Positions 21,437-32,699 of a stretch of 64,000 nucleotides of DNA are shown here, piece after piece; within the stretch, counting starts at the first letter, position 1, and the number at the start of each line of letters is the position of its first letter. A program made the translations under genes and the position numbers. The notes below the pieces were generated by a model. That model saw only the letters and a program-made list of their open reading frames with translations. It was not told the origin of the DNA and searched no databases. The stretch is from Nymphaea colorata (taxonomy: Eukaryota; Streptophyta; Magnoliopsida; Nymphaeales; Nymphaeaceae), in contig NC_045142.1 in NCBI RefSeq assembly GCF_008831285.2, positions 6,808,608 through 6,872,607 of the forward strand, written 5' to 3'.

Positions 21437-22489
21437 CCCATTTTAATTATTTTTGCCTCTGTGTAATTGCCCTTCCATTGGGCCCCTTAGATAAAACAAG
21501 GCAGCCGCAAAGAGGACATGTGAAGAGGGTAGAGTAAGATGATGATGCCCACACAATTTTGCCTATCGGATTTGCTCATTTTCCTTTCTTGTTTGCAGAG
21601 GACATTAGGCATTTCGTAATACATCTTGAAGTTGCTCATTTTTCCTTTTGGTTTTTTACTCTTTTGCTTCTTGGTGACTGTTTTAATGAAAACACAGGGT
21701 GTGTGAGACATTTCTTTTGGACTTTTTATTCGGTGACCTTGCTTGGTTTTTTTATTTCTCTGAGGGAACCGGCTTTTGAGCTTCAAAGAGGGAAAACCAA
21801 TGAAGATTTGGGAGAGTTTCTAATGTTCTTTTGAATAATTATTTCTTAGGAGCTGGGTTATCTTGGTCTCGTAATGGATTCGGAACAGAGATGCAAAGGA
21901 TCTGATAGAAAGCCATGGCATAGCTCGGCAATAGTGTTACCTGGAAATCAGTGTGCGAGAAGCATCACCCGCTCGCCAAGAAGCACCTGGTAATGTCTGG
22001 CCATTCCTTCCTGTCAGATCTTTTGCATCTCCATTCCGAATCCATTACGAGCCCTTGATATCCCAGCACCTAAGAAATGATTACTCAAAGGAACACCGAG
22101 AACTCTCAGAAATCTTTGTTGGCTTTCCATCTTTGAAGCTCAAAGGCCATTGTATAAAAAATTCTAAAAGATAAATCTCTCATGCTCCACGTTCTTTCAC
22201 CAAAAATAGTTGTCAAGAAGCAAAAGAGTGAAAAAATTGAAAAGTACTCACCTCACCTCATCTTCTTTCCTAATTTTCTGCTTCAGCCAAAAATGTATTG
22301 CGAAATTCCAAAAGTACCCGATGAACAAGAAAGGAAAACGAGCAAATCCGATAGGCAAAATTGTGTTGGCATCGTCATCTTACTCCCCCCTCTTCGCATG
22401 TCCTCGCTGTGACCGCCTTGTTCTCCGTCTCCGCTAAAAGGGGCCCAATGCAAGGGAAATTACACAAGGCACAAATTATTAAAACGGGT
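21437..22489. repeat. Long imperfect palindrome P3, complete
   Basis: The left arm at 21437-21907 and right arm at 22011-22489 are inverted complements over their whole length at roughly three-quarters identity by eye, with a 103-bp spacer ('agccatggcatagctcggca'). The outer ends are 'cccattttaatt' and 'aattattaaaacggg'. This is one of three complete palindromes (with 37.3 and 52.3 kb). Confidence 0.85.
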
Positions 22490-22847
22490 CTCCCTTTCAA
22501 GCTTATTAAAGCCGGCTCAATATAGCGAAGCTCTTGTTAAACTGTCAAGCTGGGCTCGATAATATTAACTTATGAGTTCACGTTTCAAAAGGTGAACCGG
22601 TACGACTTATGAGTTTAGCCGACTCAAACTTGAGCCGACTGGAGTTTTCCATAAACTCATGACTAGACTCATTAAAGTAATTGAGTCGAGATGCGAACTT
22701 CAGCTTAACTCGCGACCACAAAAACTCGAGCTAGAGTGGAGCTTTGATGAGTAGAATCAAGTAAACTGGACTCATTGTTCACCCACTCCATGTGTGTGGA
22801 AAGACTTAAAAGTAGTGACATGTAAAGAAATTTGAAAACTCAAGGTG
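22490..22847 (+). repeat. Linker block, copy 3
   Basis: It matches 14151-14518 closely, including the junction 'gaaaactcaag|gtgctcc'. The two composites at 14.5 and 22.8 kb therefore share one origin. Confidence 0.75.
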
Positions 22848-23471
22848 CTCCTTTTTGGTGTCACAAAATCAAAACTTTTTGGTTAATAGTTTTTCTTTTT
22901 TAGGAGCGTTTTAGCTGTGGCCTTGTGGCCATGAATAAAGTAATCAATTTTGATTTTCTACCTTCACTCATGAAAAGGAAAGATTTTGAATTTACATGTA
23001 AGTTTTAAAAAATTTCATTTGTCCTAAATAAAAATTATATTTGGCTCATGTTGAAATTTTGACATTTTGGCCCCTCTCAAAAATTTTTTTGCTCTGCCCT
23101 TGGATATACTCAATCACTAACATCATATGGATTGCCATGTAATGAATAATAATATATGTTGACCAATGTGACATTCTTTCCGGTAGTCTTCTTTTTTGTC
23201 TTTACAAATTGAATTTTCAGATGTTTGGTTAAATGACTTACAAGATAATTAATGTTGCTCATGTTATGAGTACTAACAGCTAGTTCTATACGTTTTAAGG
23301 AAGTTGCACTTGTGCTTGTTTTGTATTCCATGTTCTTTAAGTCACAAACATTCTTATGGTTTTATTGGTGACACTTAATGTTCACTGTCACCGTATAATT
23401 GAAGAGCTCTATTTTTCTTTGAAATTTTTGACAAATAAAATAAAATAAATTAGCACTCATGCACGTTAATC
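22848..23471. repeat. AT-rich noncoding segment before the CACTA end, copy B
   Basis: Nearly identical to 14519-15146, with only scattered changes by eye, while neighbouring blocks differ more. This suggests a more recent exchange or copy for this part. Confidence 0.7.
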
Positions 23472-23795
23472 CACTACAGGAAAACCAGTCTGTTACCTGC
23501 AATGTTTTCACCGGTACTTATGCCGCTATAGCTCTATACCGGTAAAGTTTTTCAATATATATCGAGGCCACTATAACCTTTTTTTTTGTGGCATTGTTAA
23601 GTGTATGTGCAGCTTCAAGGTTTCAAGCATCCGCTTCAAAACTTTTTCTTACAAAAACGCCTCAAAAAACATTGTACAGAGGTGCAGTTGGAGTTGAGGC
23701 GTGCACTTTACAAGCACCTCACCATGACTCACAGTTTCTGCCACCACGCATTTTTTTGTCAAAAGTAATAGCAAAACTTGCATTTTTTCCTTTCC
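23472..23795 (+). mobile_element. CACTA-type terminus, copy B
   Basis: CACTACAGGAAAACCAG is followed by the same subterminal motifs as copy A. No transposase is present. Confidence 0.55.
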
Positions 23796-23824
23796 TCCTG
23801 CTGCATATATAACCCAACGAGACC

Positions 23825-25562
23825 TTCTCTCCCAACCACTATTGAAGCTGGACGGCTTTGCTGCCTCTCTCTATCTCTCTCTGCTTGTCGCTGGGGCCCA
23901 GCTTGCGGTCTCCTTCAATGGGTTGTGTGGTGACTTCTTTTGTCTCGGTCGTGGCCTTCGTCAGGGTTGTCCGTTATCACCATTGCTTTTCAACTTAGTT
24001 GCCGAGTGCTATTTTGCTTTATTTCATCACGCTGCGGTCGTTGGCTTCCTCACATCACATTCACTCCCCACTTACAAGCCTTCTCCACCCTTTAGTATGC
24101 TGATGACTTTCTTCTTTTTGGCACTACTTCTCGCCAACAGATTGTGAGAACTTGGCTCATCATTTGGGTTTTTGAGGGGTCTTTCTATTAATTCCACCGA
24201 GTGTCACATTTCCCTCATATACCCGGATCCTGCCACGGTACTTCTTGCAGAAGCTTGCTTTGGGGTAAGGCTGCTGGCCTGGCTATGGACTATTTGGGTC
24301 TTTGAATTACGTTGCCGCCTCCTGCACCCTCCTTTTCGGATGGAGTGGAGAATAAACTTGCTGAACGCCTTCAGTGTCAGTACGGAAAGTTGTTTTCTCT
24401 CTCAGGTCGTATTACTCTTGCTAAACAAAGTCTTGCCTTTGTCCTCCTCCAAGCTCTGGAGGTCTTTCGACTTCTTGTGGTTGTTTTGAATGAGTTTGAC
24501 AAGATCATTCGTAATTTTATCTGGGATGGTGATCGGCCTTCGGATCGTCTTGCGCGTTGGGATATAGCTGCCTTTTCGCGTCTTCTTGGGGTTGCTTGGG
24601 TTACCAACCTTAATCAGGCTTGTAAGTCTTCTCTACGTTCTTGGTAGTGGCATCTGACAAATAAGCACTCTTCCATCACCCTATTCATTTTCTCCAAATT
24701 TGATCTGTTGTCCTCTAGTGTTTGGAATAGTTCATCTCTCACACATCTCCCTCTCACTTTTGGTGTGACCTACTTTCTGCCCTTCCTCTTTTCTTCCGCT
24801 TTACTAACCTCCCATCGTTTTCATCCTCATCCTGACCTCTTTCACCTTCCCGTGATTTCAGTTTTTCTTCTTGCTACCTGGCTTCCTTTGGTTCTTCCAT
24901 GGCGTCAGTCCCACCCTGATCCCTTTGGTTCCCTGACCCTTCTCCTTGTGTCATTGCTGTTGTTTGGCTTATTCTTGTTGGCCAAGTCAACACTTTTGAC
25001 CACTTCAGTGCCTTGGCATCAATTTAGCTAACTAGTGTCTCCTCTGTCTCACCGCGACTAAGTCTCGGGTCCATCATTTTACCTATTGCCCTTTATTCTT
25101 TATTGTTCTTGCCTCTGTTCACCCTCCATTCGTCTTCTTTTCTTCTTCTGTCCTTCCCTCCACTAGTTTGTTTCCTGGGGTCGTGTCTGGAGGTTGTGGC
25201 TCATTTCGGCTTGGTAGCACATTTGGGAAGAGCGCAACAACAGGGTCTTCAAGGGCACCTTCTCTTTGCCAGAGTCTATGGCTCGTCTTGTGCAAAGGGA
25301 TGTCCATTTTTCCATTCGGCTGCAGCGTCGTCTTGCTTCTACGACTGGGTGATGGTGTCGTTCCGTCCTTCCACTTGCTCCCCTCCCATCTTATTTTGCT
25401 TTTCTGTGAGTAGTATTGTATATTTCGTCTTTTTGCTTCTGTCTATTGTGACTACGAGACTTCTTCTACCCAAATTTTTGTAACTAGGAGACTTCTTGTC
25501 CCCAAATTTTGTTATAGATTCCCATTTTATCGGCTCTCTATCTCTCTCTCTCTATACCTCTC

Positions 25563-25593
<31 letters not shown>

Positions 25594-25595
25594 TC
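23825..25595 (+). pseudogene. Decayed L1-type LINE reverse transcriptase (copy B)
   Basis: The same truncated element as at 15499-17300. LRQGCPLSPLLFNLVAE lies in one open frame at about 23960-24010, the catalytic YADD at 24096-24107, then 'LLSLSGRITLAKQSLAF'-type sequence and IRNFIWDGDRPSDRLARWD (about 24505-24565). Frameshifts separate these parts. The left flanking repeat (23796-23824) is intact, but the right copy (about 25597-25624) has diverged. Its context is the same as copy A, so the insertion is older than the duplication of the unit. Confidence 0.85.
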
Positions 25596-26935
25596 TCATA
25601 CAAAATATGTAACCCAATGAGACCTCTGTCCCTCTTTTTGCTGCGTGTGCAATGACAAACTGCAGCTACAACAGCTGTGCCCCTTCTCCTGCCTCTTCTC
25701 TTTCTTCTTCTTCTTCTCTGTGTTCTTCTGCAGGTGCTGTTGTTTCAATCCCCGCCAGTAATGGGAAGTGACCATGCATCGCCTTCCTATTTGGGAAAAA
25801 TCTAAAAGATTTTTAAGTTTCTGAAATGAAGTTTTCTAAAAAAGATTATGGGCAACTCCAAACTATACCGCTGTTTAAGGTTTACTATTTAGTGTTAAGG
25901 AAGGACTCCAATATGCAGCAATAAAAATCACATATCTGCTGAAATAATAAAACAACTCATTCCAATTTACTAAACTTACATAAAGCCCGAAACAAGCTCC
26001 AGAAATATAAAAATGCTATCAACATTCATGTAGATCAGCTTTTCCTCTATCAAGAGCATACCATGAAATATTACCTGTTAGGCAGTACCAAAATGCACAA
26101 GCATCAAAATCGTTAAAATTCCCTAGCTTCGGAAGTTCATTACAAAAGATGGGCGCCCATCAGCACCTACTTCTTGAGAAAGAAGTGCTCGTGCCCCCAT
26201 TTTCCACAAACTTTTAAGACTTGCCTCCATCATGACTTTTGGTAATGCCTTGCAGCATAGTTTAAGCCACATAAAGGTCACTAATGTTTTTCATTGGGTG
26301 GCCTCCTTTCTCGGGAATACCTGGTGAGGGGAAGGTCCTTTTCCTTTTAATCTAAACAAGTTAATATGTACATCACAAAAAATAAAATCCTCAGACCGGA
26401 TGTGTTACCAATACAATAGTTTGTTCGGGTCCCATCTGGGATTCCCAGTACCCTGTAGTAAAAAATGTGGGCCCTAGATTTGACTTAGATACCAGCCCGA
26501 ATATTTTGTACGGAGAAAAACTTGTAGAGTTTCGACGTCCAAAATAATTCTCAATAATAAACTTGACAAAGCTAACTTAAAAAAAACTTAATCACCAAAC
26601 CAATACAAAGTGATCTAGACAAATGATGATGTAAATGCACCAAGCATACTTAAATATTATATTTGCATTATTTGCAAAGATGAAACTTACATATGTGAAA
26701 TACAAGAGTTCACCTCAACAAGCTCAAGTAGTGAGCTATCACCCAAATACCCAATATCCGTGCACTTGATCACACACTTGAAACTCCTACACTCCAGCTC
26801 ACGAAGTGAACACACAAACTTACTAAACTCCTGCTCAGGGCACTCACCACTCTCTTGATGCTTGACACGAAGGCCAGCACTCCCATTTATAGAGATTGAG
26901 AAGGTCGGTGGTGAAGGTTACACCATTTTCTAATT
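25596..26935 (-). repeat. Composite noncoding block with minus-strand TATA box, copy B
   Basis: As at 17330-18845, with TATAAAT on the minus strand at 26884-26890. It lacks the 230-bp stretch that copy A has at 17968-18199; here 'ccacataaaggtcactaatg' is continuous. Confidence 0.55.
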
Positions 26936-27219
26936 CCTATGTTGAAATCACCTTCAACTTAGTCTATGTTTCCTTGACATTTAAGATGCAAAATCATAGC
27001 ACCAAAAGGAATTGAATCAAACTAGAGACATGCCCATTCAACCCCTAGCATGACTAGCTGCACTATGCACCTTGAGGGTGGTACTCATGTTTCTTGGCAT
27101 TGTTCAATTGAATCTAAACACTAAAAGATGGTCAGATTTTCAACCGGTTGCCTTCTCCTTCACAGAATTCTTTCATCATCAGGGCAAATGAAAGTTACTA
27201 TCTTGAGTACCTAATTGAA

Positions 27220-27253
<34 letters not shown>

Positions 27254-27899
27254 GCATACACACCAAAGAGAAATGCAAGTGTTGCCAATTTACTGAATAC
27301 AAAGGAGTATTTCTACCGTCATAGAAAAGGAGATATTTTAGTTGTTTTGGTAAATAATCATCCCGATCATTCCATTTTTGCCCTTATAACTGGATTTTTT
27401 TTAATTAGGAGGTAAATTTTGTCATTTGGCCTAGAAAAAGAATTCGCATGTTCTAGCCCCAACATATAACTCTAATGTTTATATAAAGAAGAAGAGAGTT
27501 TCAGGACAACCGTATAACGTGGGGTGTGGTACTACATTACTGAAAAGAAAAAGAATCATGATCTTCGACTTTTAAATGTTTAGACTCTTTTTGTTGGAAG
27601 TTGAAATTGCCTCATTTATTTTAGTTGCAGCCAAATCCAACTAATGTATGTTTGATTGTTGTCGAACTCCATACACATGCAGCGATTATGTCCAATTACC
27701 TAGTCATGTCTTTTGCTTAGTCACAATTAGCTCGTGGATGGACATTTCCTCCACCATCATGTGATCGAATTCCCGAAAGGGCACCATTTGATTTGGTTAA
27801 TATTGAGCAAGAGGATACAAATTTAAGTTAATACGCTGACTACATGCCACTGCCCTTTACAACTTGACTAGTATTGGCAAATAGGTATAACTTAAATAG
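26936..27899 (+). repeat. Intermediate block, copy with CT/CA microsatellite
   Basis: Same block as 18846-19914; microsatellite at about 27221-27262. No gene is seen. Confidence 0.75.
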
Positions 27900-28850
27900 C
27901 AAGTGAAATTCTCTGAACATCAAACAAAGAAAGAGGAGGGAGAGAGAAAGAGTGTATGTGTGTGTGAGAATTCAGAAATTCAAATCTTGTGTTCAAAGCA
28001 TATATGTGGGCAAGATGGAATTTTGACACTTGTATTTTTTCTAGAAACATATAACAAGGATACTAATGAAGAAAGAACTGTATAGTCAAAATAACCTATG
28101 AGAAATGGACTTTATACTAAAATTACCTGTTCATAATAAATTAGAGCAACCAAGAATGGACATATATATTATAGCATTTGTCCCTAAAAGTCAAGTGCAT
28201 GTTGTAGCATCGAGCTGCAAATCATCTTGGGTTCCAAATCACATTGGAATCCTCAAAAACTAATGTGCATGCTGATATTCATCAAACTCTATCACACCGT
28301 GTCAGTCAAAGGATTGGTATCTTTGTTGTTTGATTAATATATTGGTCAATATTGTCTAAGGACCGAACGGACCAATATTGGTAGAAATATTGCATCCAAG
28401 GACAAAGTTCGTAGGTTATTCCATTCAAATTTCGATTCAAATATCCATTTCTTAATGTCTATTACTCGATAGAAATTCAACTATAAAAGTCAAACTTGGA
28501 TCCAATCTAGATTTCAGATTCGTCGTCATTCAATCATGTTCCCCAGCAAAAATTTGCTTAGAAAGTCAATATTTAATGAAATAGCTTGATTTAGTGTGTG
28601 ACCTGGCTTTCCGTTCAAAAATTAGTTTTCTTCCTGTTGTGGAGAGAAGTTATTTCCTCTCAACAGCTATAGATAGAGACAGACATGGGGAGCAGAATGG
28701 CACCAAATTAAAAGGCAAAGTGCTTGTACTAGAAGTTGGGAATGACCCTAAGCTGGCTATGCTCCTTGCTAGAAAAGGGACTGTTGGCCATTTTGTTCAA
28801 ATTGGTTTCGTTTTGGGCTATGTTTTAAGGGATTAGATCAGATTTTGTCG
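27900..28850 (+). repeat. Promoter-like block, copy 3
   Basis: The CCAAT hairpin lies at 28340-28382. The TATA position at 28668-28675 is degenerate (TATAGATA). A frame at 28594-28836 reads KVLVLEVGNDPKLAMLLARK and VGHFVQIGFVLGYVL. Related reading is visible in other copies only with frameshifts, so it may be a relic of coding sequence, but I do not recognise it. Confidence 0.75.
28668..28675 (+). promoter_or_regulatory. Degenerate TATA position, promoter-block copy 3
   Basis: TATAGATA at the place of TATAAATA in copies 2, 4, 5, 7 and 8. Confidence 0.45.
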
Positions 28851-29407
28851 TTTTTCCATCCCTCTCCGTCTTCCTCTGCTATTTTTTGTTTGTTTGTTTT
28901 TTTTTTTCTCTATTTCCTTTTCACTTGTTTTCCCTTTTTCTTCAACATCTTCCCCTGTTTCTTCCTTCATCATCCTTCTTTTTCTGTTCCTTTTCAGTAA
29001 TCATCCCATCTACCATCGGCATCTATTCTTCTCATGTCTGGCTTTATTTTTTCAGACTTGGTTATTCTATTACTTATTCTATGCATCCGGCTTTTTCATA
29101 GAGCACACCTCAAAAACCTTTTTTTAGTGGCTGCCCAGGTCATGCCAATGACTATAGGTTTTGTAATGCAGACCCTCTTACCAGACAATGGGTGACAAAT
29201 GCAGTAGTGTAAATTTACTTCTCTACTTACCAGATAATGTCGGCTAGAAAAATTTTCTTGTTGCTCGAGCTTGGTAAAGGGAAAAAAGTAAAGGAGCCTA
29301 ATTTGTGTGCAGTCTCTGCTCTGACTCTTTCCGCAAAGGGTAGGATGAGCAGCCGATGAATATCACAAAACAGGTTATGAGTTGCGTACTGGAGAAAATA
29401 GGCAGGG
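28851..29407 (+). repeat. Leader/intron-like block without BLH exon
   Basis: Same as 20861-21436, with a pyrimidine tract and 'ttttattttttcag' at about 29043-29056. No gene is seen. Confidence 0.7.
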
Positions 29408-30451
29408 CCCATTTTAAATTTTTATGCCTTCGCATAATTTCCCTTCCATTGGGCCTCTTAGAGAAAATAAGGCAGCCACAAAGAGGACATGTTAAGAGGG
29501 GAAAGTAAGACGATGATGCCAGCACAATTTTGCCTATCGGATTTGCTCATTTTCCTTTCTTGTTTGCAGAGGAAATTAGGCATTGCGTAATACATCTTGA
29601 AGTTGCTCATTTTTCCTTTTTTTTCTTTTACTTTTTTGCATCTTGGCGACTGTTTTAGTGAAAGAACAGGGTGCGTGGGAGATTTCTTTTGGATTTTTTA
29701 TTCAGTGACCTTGCTTGGTTTTTTTATTTCTCTGAGGGAACCGGCTTTTGAGCTTCAAAGAGGGAAAACCAATGAAGATTTGAGAGAGTTTCTAGTGTTC
29801 TTTTGAATAATTATTTCTTAGCTGCTGGGATATCTAGGGCTCGTAATGGATTCGGAACAGAGATGATCTGATAGAAAGCTGTGGCATAGCTCGGCAATAG
29901 TGTTGCCAGGAAATCAGCGTCCTAGAAGCATCATCCGCTCGCCAAGAAACACCCTGGTAATGTCTGGCCATTGCTTCCTGTCAGAGCTTTTGCATCTCTG
30001 TTCCGAATCCATTACGAGCCCTTGATATCCCAGCACCTAAGAAATGATCACTCAAAAGAAAACCATGAACTCTCAGAAATCATTGTTGGCTTTACCTCTC
30101 TAAAGCTCGAAGGCCATTGAATAAAAAAATCTAAAAGACAAATCTCTCATGCTCGACATTCTTTCACCGAAAATAGTCGTCTCAATCCAGCAAAGCTCTT
30201 GTTAAAGTGTCAAGCTGGGCTCGATAATATTAACTTATGGGTTCATGTTTCAAAAGGTGAACCAGTACGACTTATTTGTTCAGTCGACTCACATAAACTT
30301 GGGCTGATCCAAGTTTACCATAAACTCTCCCCTCTTTGCATGTCCTCTCTATGACCACCTTGTTTTCTCTCCACCAAAAGAGGCCCAAAAGAAGGGCAAC
30401 TACAAAAGTTATAAATTGTTAAAATGAGTCTCCCTTTCAAGCTCATTAAAG
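29408..30451. repeat. Palindrome P4, right arm broken
   Basis: The left arm is 29408-29876. The right arm is split into 29978-30180 and 30324-30451, with a piece of linker (30181-30323, 'caagctgggctcgataat') between them. The right arm was therefore interrupted by rearrangement with linker sequence. Confidence 0.75.
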
Positions 30452-30784
30452 TCATCTCAATGCAGTGAAGCACTTGTTAAACTCATCAACTGAGCTCAAT
30501 AATGTTAACTTATGATTTCACAATTCAAAAGGTGAACCAGTACGACTTATGAGTTTAGCCGACTCACATAAACTTGATCCGACTCGAGTTCCACAAACTC
30601 ATGACTAGACTCACTAAAGTAAATGAGTCAAGATGTGAACTTAAGCTTAACTCACGTCGGCAAAAACTTGGCTAAAACTCGAGCTTTGATGAGTATAATC
30701 AAATGAACTAGAATCGTTGTTCACCTACCCCAACTGTGTGGAAAGACTTAAAAGTAGTGATATGCAAAGCAATTTGAAAACTCT
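30452..30784 (+). repeat. Linker block leading into BLH copy 2
   Basis: It ends 'gaaaactctaatttctgg', where the sequence switches to the leader of the BLH copy ('tatttttgtagacttggtt'). Confidence 0.7.
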
Positions 30785-31090
30785 AATTTCTGGTATTATT
30801 TTTGTAGACTTGGTTATTGTACAACTTATTCTATGCTCCCTTTGCAGCCCCAGTTGGGGGGGATCTCGCCCACCGTTTGGCCTTGTCATGATTTCACATT
30901 ATCGGATGGCTCTGATACATGGTACTTCAAGTTCTGGAACTACCAACTATCCTTTCATCGTCATGGGTACCAGGGAAAGGAATACGGCATCAGCAACGGT
31001 CGGACGAAATTCATTCTTTCATTATTGATTGGAAGATGATTGATCTGTTAATTGAAAACTAGGGCTCTCGTTCTGCCAATTTCAGAAATC
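30785..31090 (+). promoter_or_regulatory. Leader of BLH copy 2 with splice-acceptor-like sites and an inverted exon remnant
   Basis: The leader has 'tatttttgtag' at about 30804-30814, 'ctccctttgcag' at about 30836-30847 and 'ctgccaatttcag' five bases before the ATG at 31091. BLH genes commonly have an intron in the 5' leader, so the last site is plausible. Positions 30846-30880 are the inverted complement of the exon's own 3' part (31483-31517), with a few differences. No TATA box lies directly upstream; the nearest promoter block is at 28.7 kb. Confidence 0.5.
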
Positions 31091-31564
31091 ATGGCTACTT
31101 ACTTCTCTGGAAATGGCGCAGAGATTAAATCGGACAGCTTAAAGACACAGTACCTGATGAACGCAGGATATGCTGGATTTCCCAAGCCAGCTACACAAGG
31201 AAAAGTAGTTTTGGTCAATCAGCACACCAGAAATTCATTGCCTGAAAACCACCAGCAGTTCATCAGCATCCTACTTTCACCAGCAGCTCAGGCATTCATG
31301 GGCAACCAGCCGAGTGAGGTGAATTCGGCCTTCATGGCTTCCAATCTCAGGCATCATAACCTATGGAGGAACAACATCAGCGAATTGTTGTTTATCCAGT
31401 TGATTGGCGATGCCAGTCCGATGGCCGCTGCTTCCTCCGTGAATCAGCTTCATATTTTGGCAATGGCAAAAAACTCCGGCCACCAAACGATCAGCGAGAT
31501 CCCTCCCCAACTGCGGCTACATGAAGCTAACACATTTGCTAAATTGCAATTCTTAATGGCATAA
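31091..31564 (+). pseudogene. BEL1-like homeodomain (BLH) first coding exon, copy 2, open but truncated
   Basis: From the ATG at 31091 the frame is open for 157 residues; an upstream in-frame ATG at 31052 would add 13. It begins MATYFSGNGAEIKSDSLKTQ and contains QYLMN, KVVLVNQ, NSLPENHQQFISI and HHNLW. BLH transcription factors begin in the same way: MATYFHG..., a 'DGLQTLYLMNP' motif, then 'QHFVGIPL', then 'HYNLW'. The SKY, BELL and homeobox domains are missing, since the frame stops at 31562-31564 (TAA) in repeat sequence. It could be a decayed gene fragment or a small BLH-like protein. Copy 3 (54180) keeps the same length and frame despite many differences. The family call is from memory of the motif order. 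Confidence 0.65.
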
Positions 31565-31842
31565 AGAAAGTCATGCATATGATCAATGCCACAAGGACAC
31601 AGCTAAAAACCTTCAACAGGCAATTTACGAGTCATCTGATGGAGCATTCAGCTTGACTTTAGAAAATTTGGCTTGTTGCTGGAGCTTGAGCATGTCCTGA
31701 ACTTTGAGAAAAGAGGAAAAGAGTAAAGGAGCTTAATTAGCGGAGATTCTCTTGTCTGACTCTTTCTGCAAAGGGTATGTCGAGAAGCCGATGAATTTCA
31801 CAAAGCAGGTTATAAGTTGAGTACTGGAGAAAATATGCAGGC
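31565..31842 (+). repeat. Block downstream of BLH exon, copy 2
   Basis: 'gaaagtcatgcatatgatca' and 'ctctttctgcaaagggtatg', as at 6898 and 54654. No gene is seen. Confidence 0.75.
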
Positions 31843-32350
31843 TCCATTTTAATTTTTTATGCCTCCGTGTAGTTGCCTTTCCGTTGGGCCTCTTAGAGAA
31901 AATAAGTCAACCGCAAAGCCGACATGTGAAGAGGGGAGATTAAGACGATGATGCCATCAGAATTTTGCGTATTGGATTTGCTCATTTTCCTTTCTTGTTT
32001 GCAGGGGACATTCACAATTTCATGATACATCTTTGGCTGAGGTAGAAAACTAGAAAAAAAGATAAGGGGAGACCAATTCCCTTTTGTCTTTTCACTCTTT
32101 CGTTTCTTGACTACTGTTTTTGGTGAAAGCACAGGGGGTAGGGCTGCACATGAGTCGAGTCGAGCTCGAGCTCGGCTCGACTCATGTTTAGTCAGCTCAA
32201 GGTGGACTCGAGCGACTGCCTTCAAGCTCGAGCTCAACTCGAACGAATGCCTTCAAGCTCGAGCTCAACTCGAGCGAGTGCGTTCAAGCTCGAGCTCGAC
32301 TCGAGTGGCTCGTTTAAACTCATTTATCATCGGTAATGCGCATGCTGTGA

Positions 32351-32494
32351 TACGGCTACTGCTTTGACAAGTTCTGATTTCCTTTCACCCTCAAGACATG
32401 TACCTTCCTTTTCACTGCATCCGAGGGCTCGCAGCTCCATGCCCAAATCTTGAAGGCAGGTTTCAATGAAGATGTCTTCATGAACAATAGCTTG
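32351..32494 (+). pseudogene. PPR-protein gene fragment inside hAT element, copy 1
   Basis: One frame reads YGYCFDKF, a TGA, then PFTLKTCTFLFTASE and GSQLHAQILKAGFNEDVF, then MNNSLI. This is the usual pattern of plant PLS-type pentatricopeptide repeats ('F.LKAC....G.QLHAQILKAGF..DVFVNNSLI'). PLS-type PPR proteins act in organelle RNA editing. Only about 48 residues, a little over one repeat, remain, and the TGA breaks the frame. Copy 2 has TCA at that place. Confidence 0.75.
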
Positions 32495-32683
32495 ATTCTG
32501 CCACCTGCCATGAGCACCCCATTAAGGCATGGGGAGGACGAGCGTGGTGAGGAAAGAGAAAAATAGAGAGAAAATGAAAAGAGTGATTGATTGATTGAAA
32601 AGTGTAATGATGAAAGTGGGGTGTAATAATGAGGCTAAAAGGAAGCATGGCTACATGGGTGAACAGAGGAAAATTAAACCATG

Positions 32684-32699
32684 CAAAAAAAAAAAAAAA
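32684..32699. repeat. Poly-A run inside hAT element
   Basis: An A run of about 15 bp. In copy 2 the equivalent stretch is longer and A-rich (about 55735-55810). Confidence 0.7.

Noticed and set aside
21437-22489. MicroRNA precursor
   Set aside because: Arms of about 470 bp with many mismatches do not fit a miRNA foldback; at most it is a small-RNA source.
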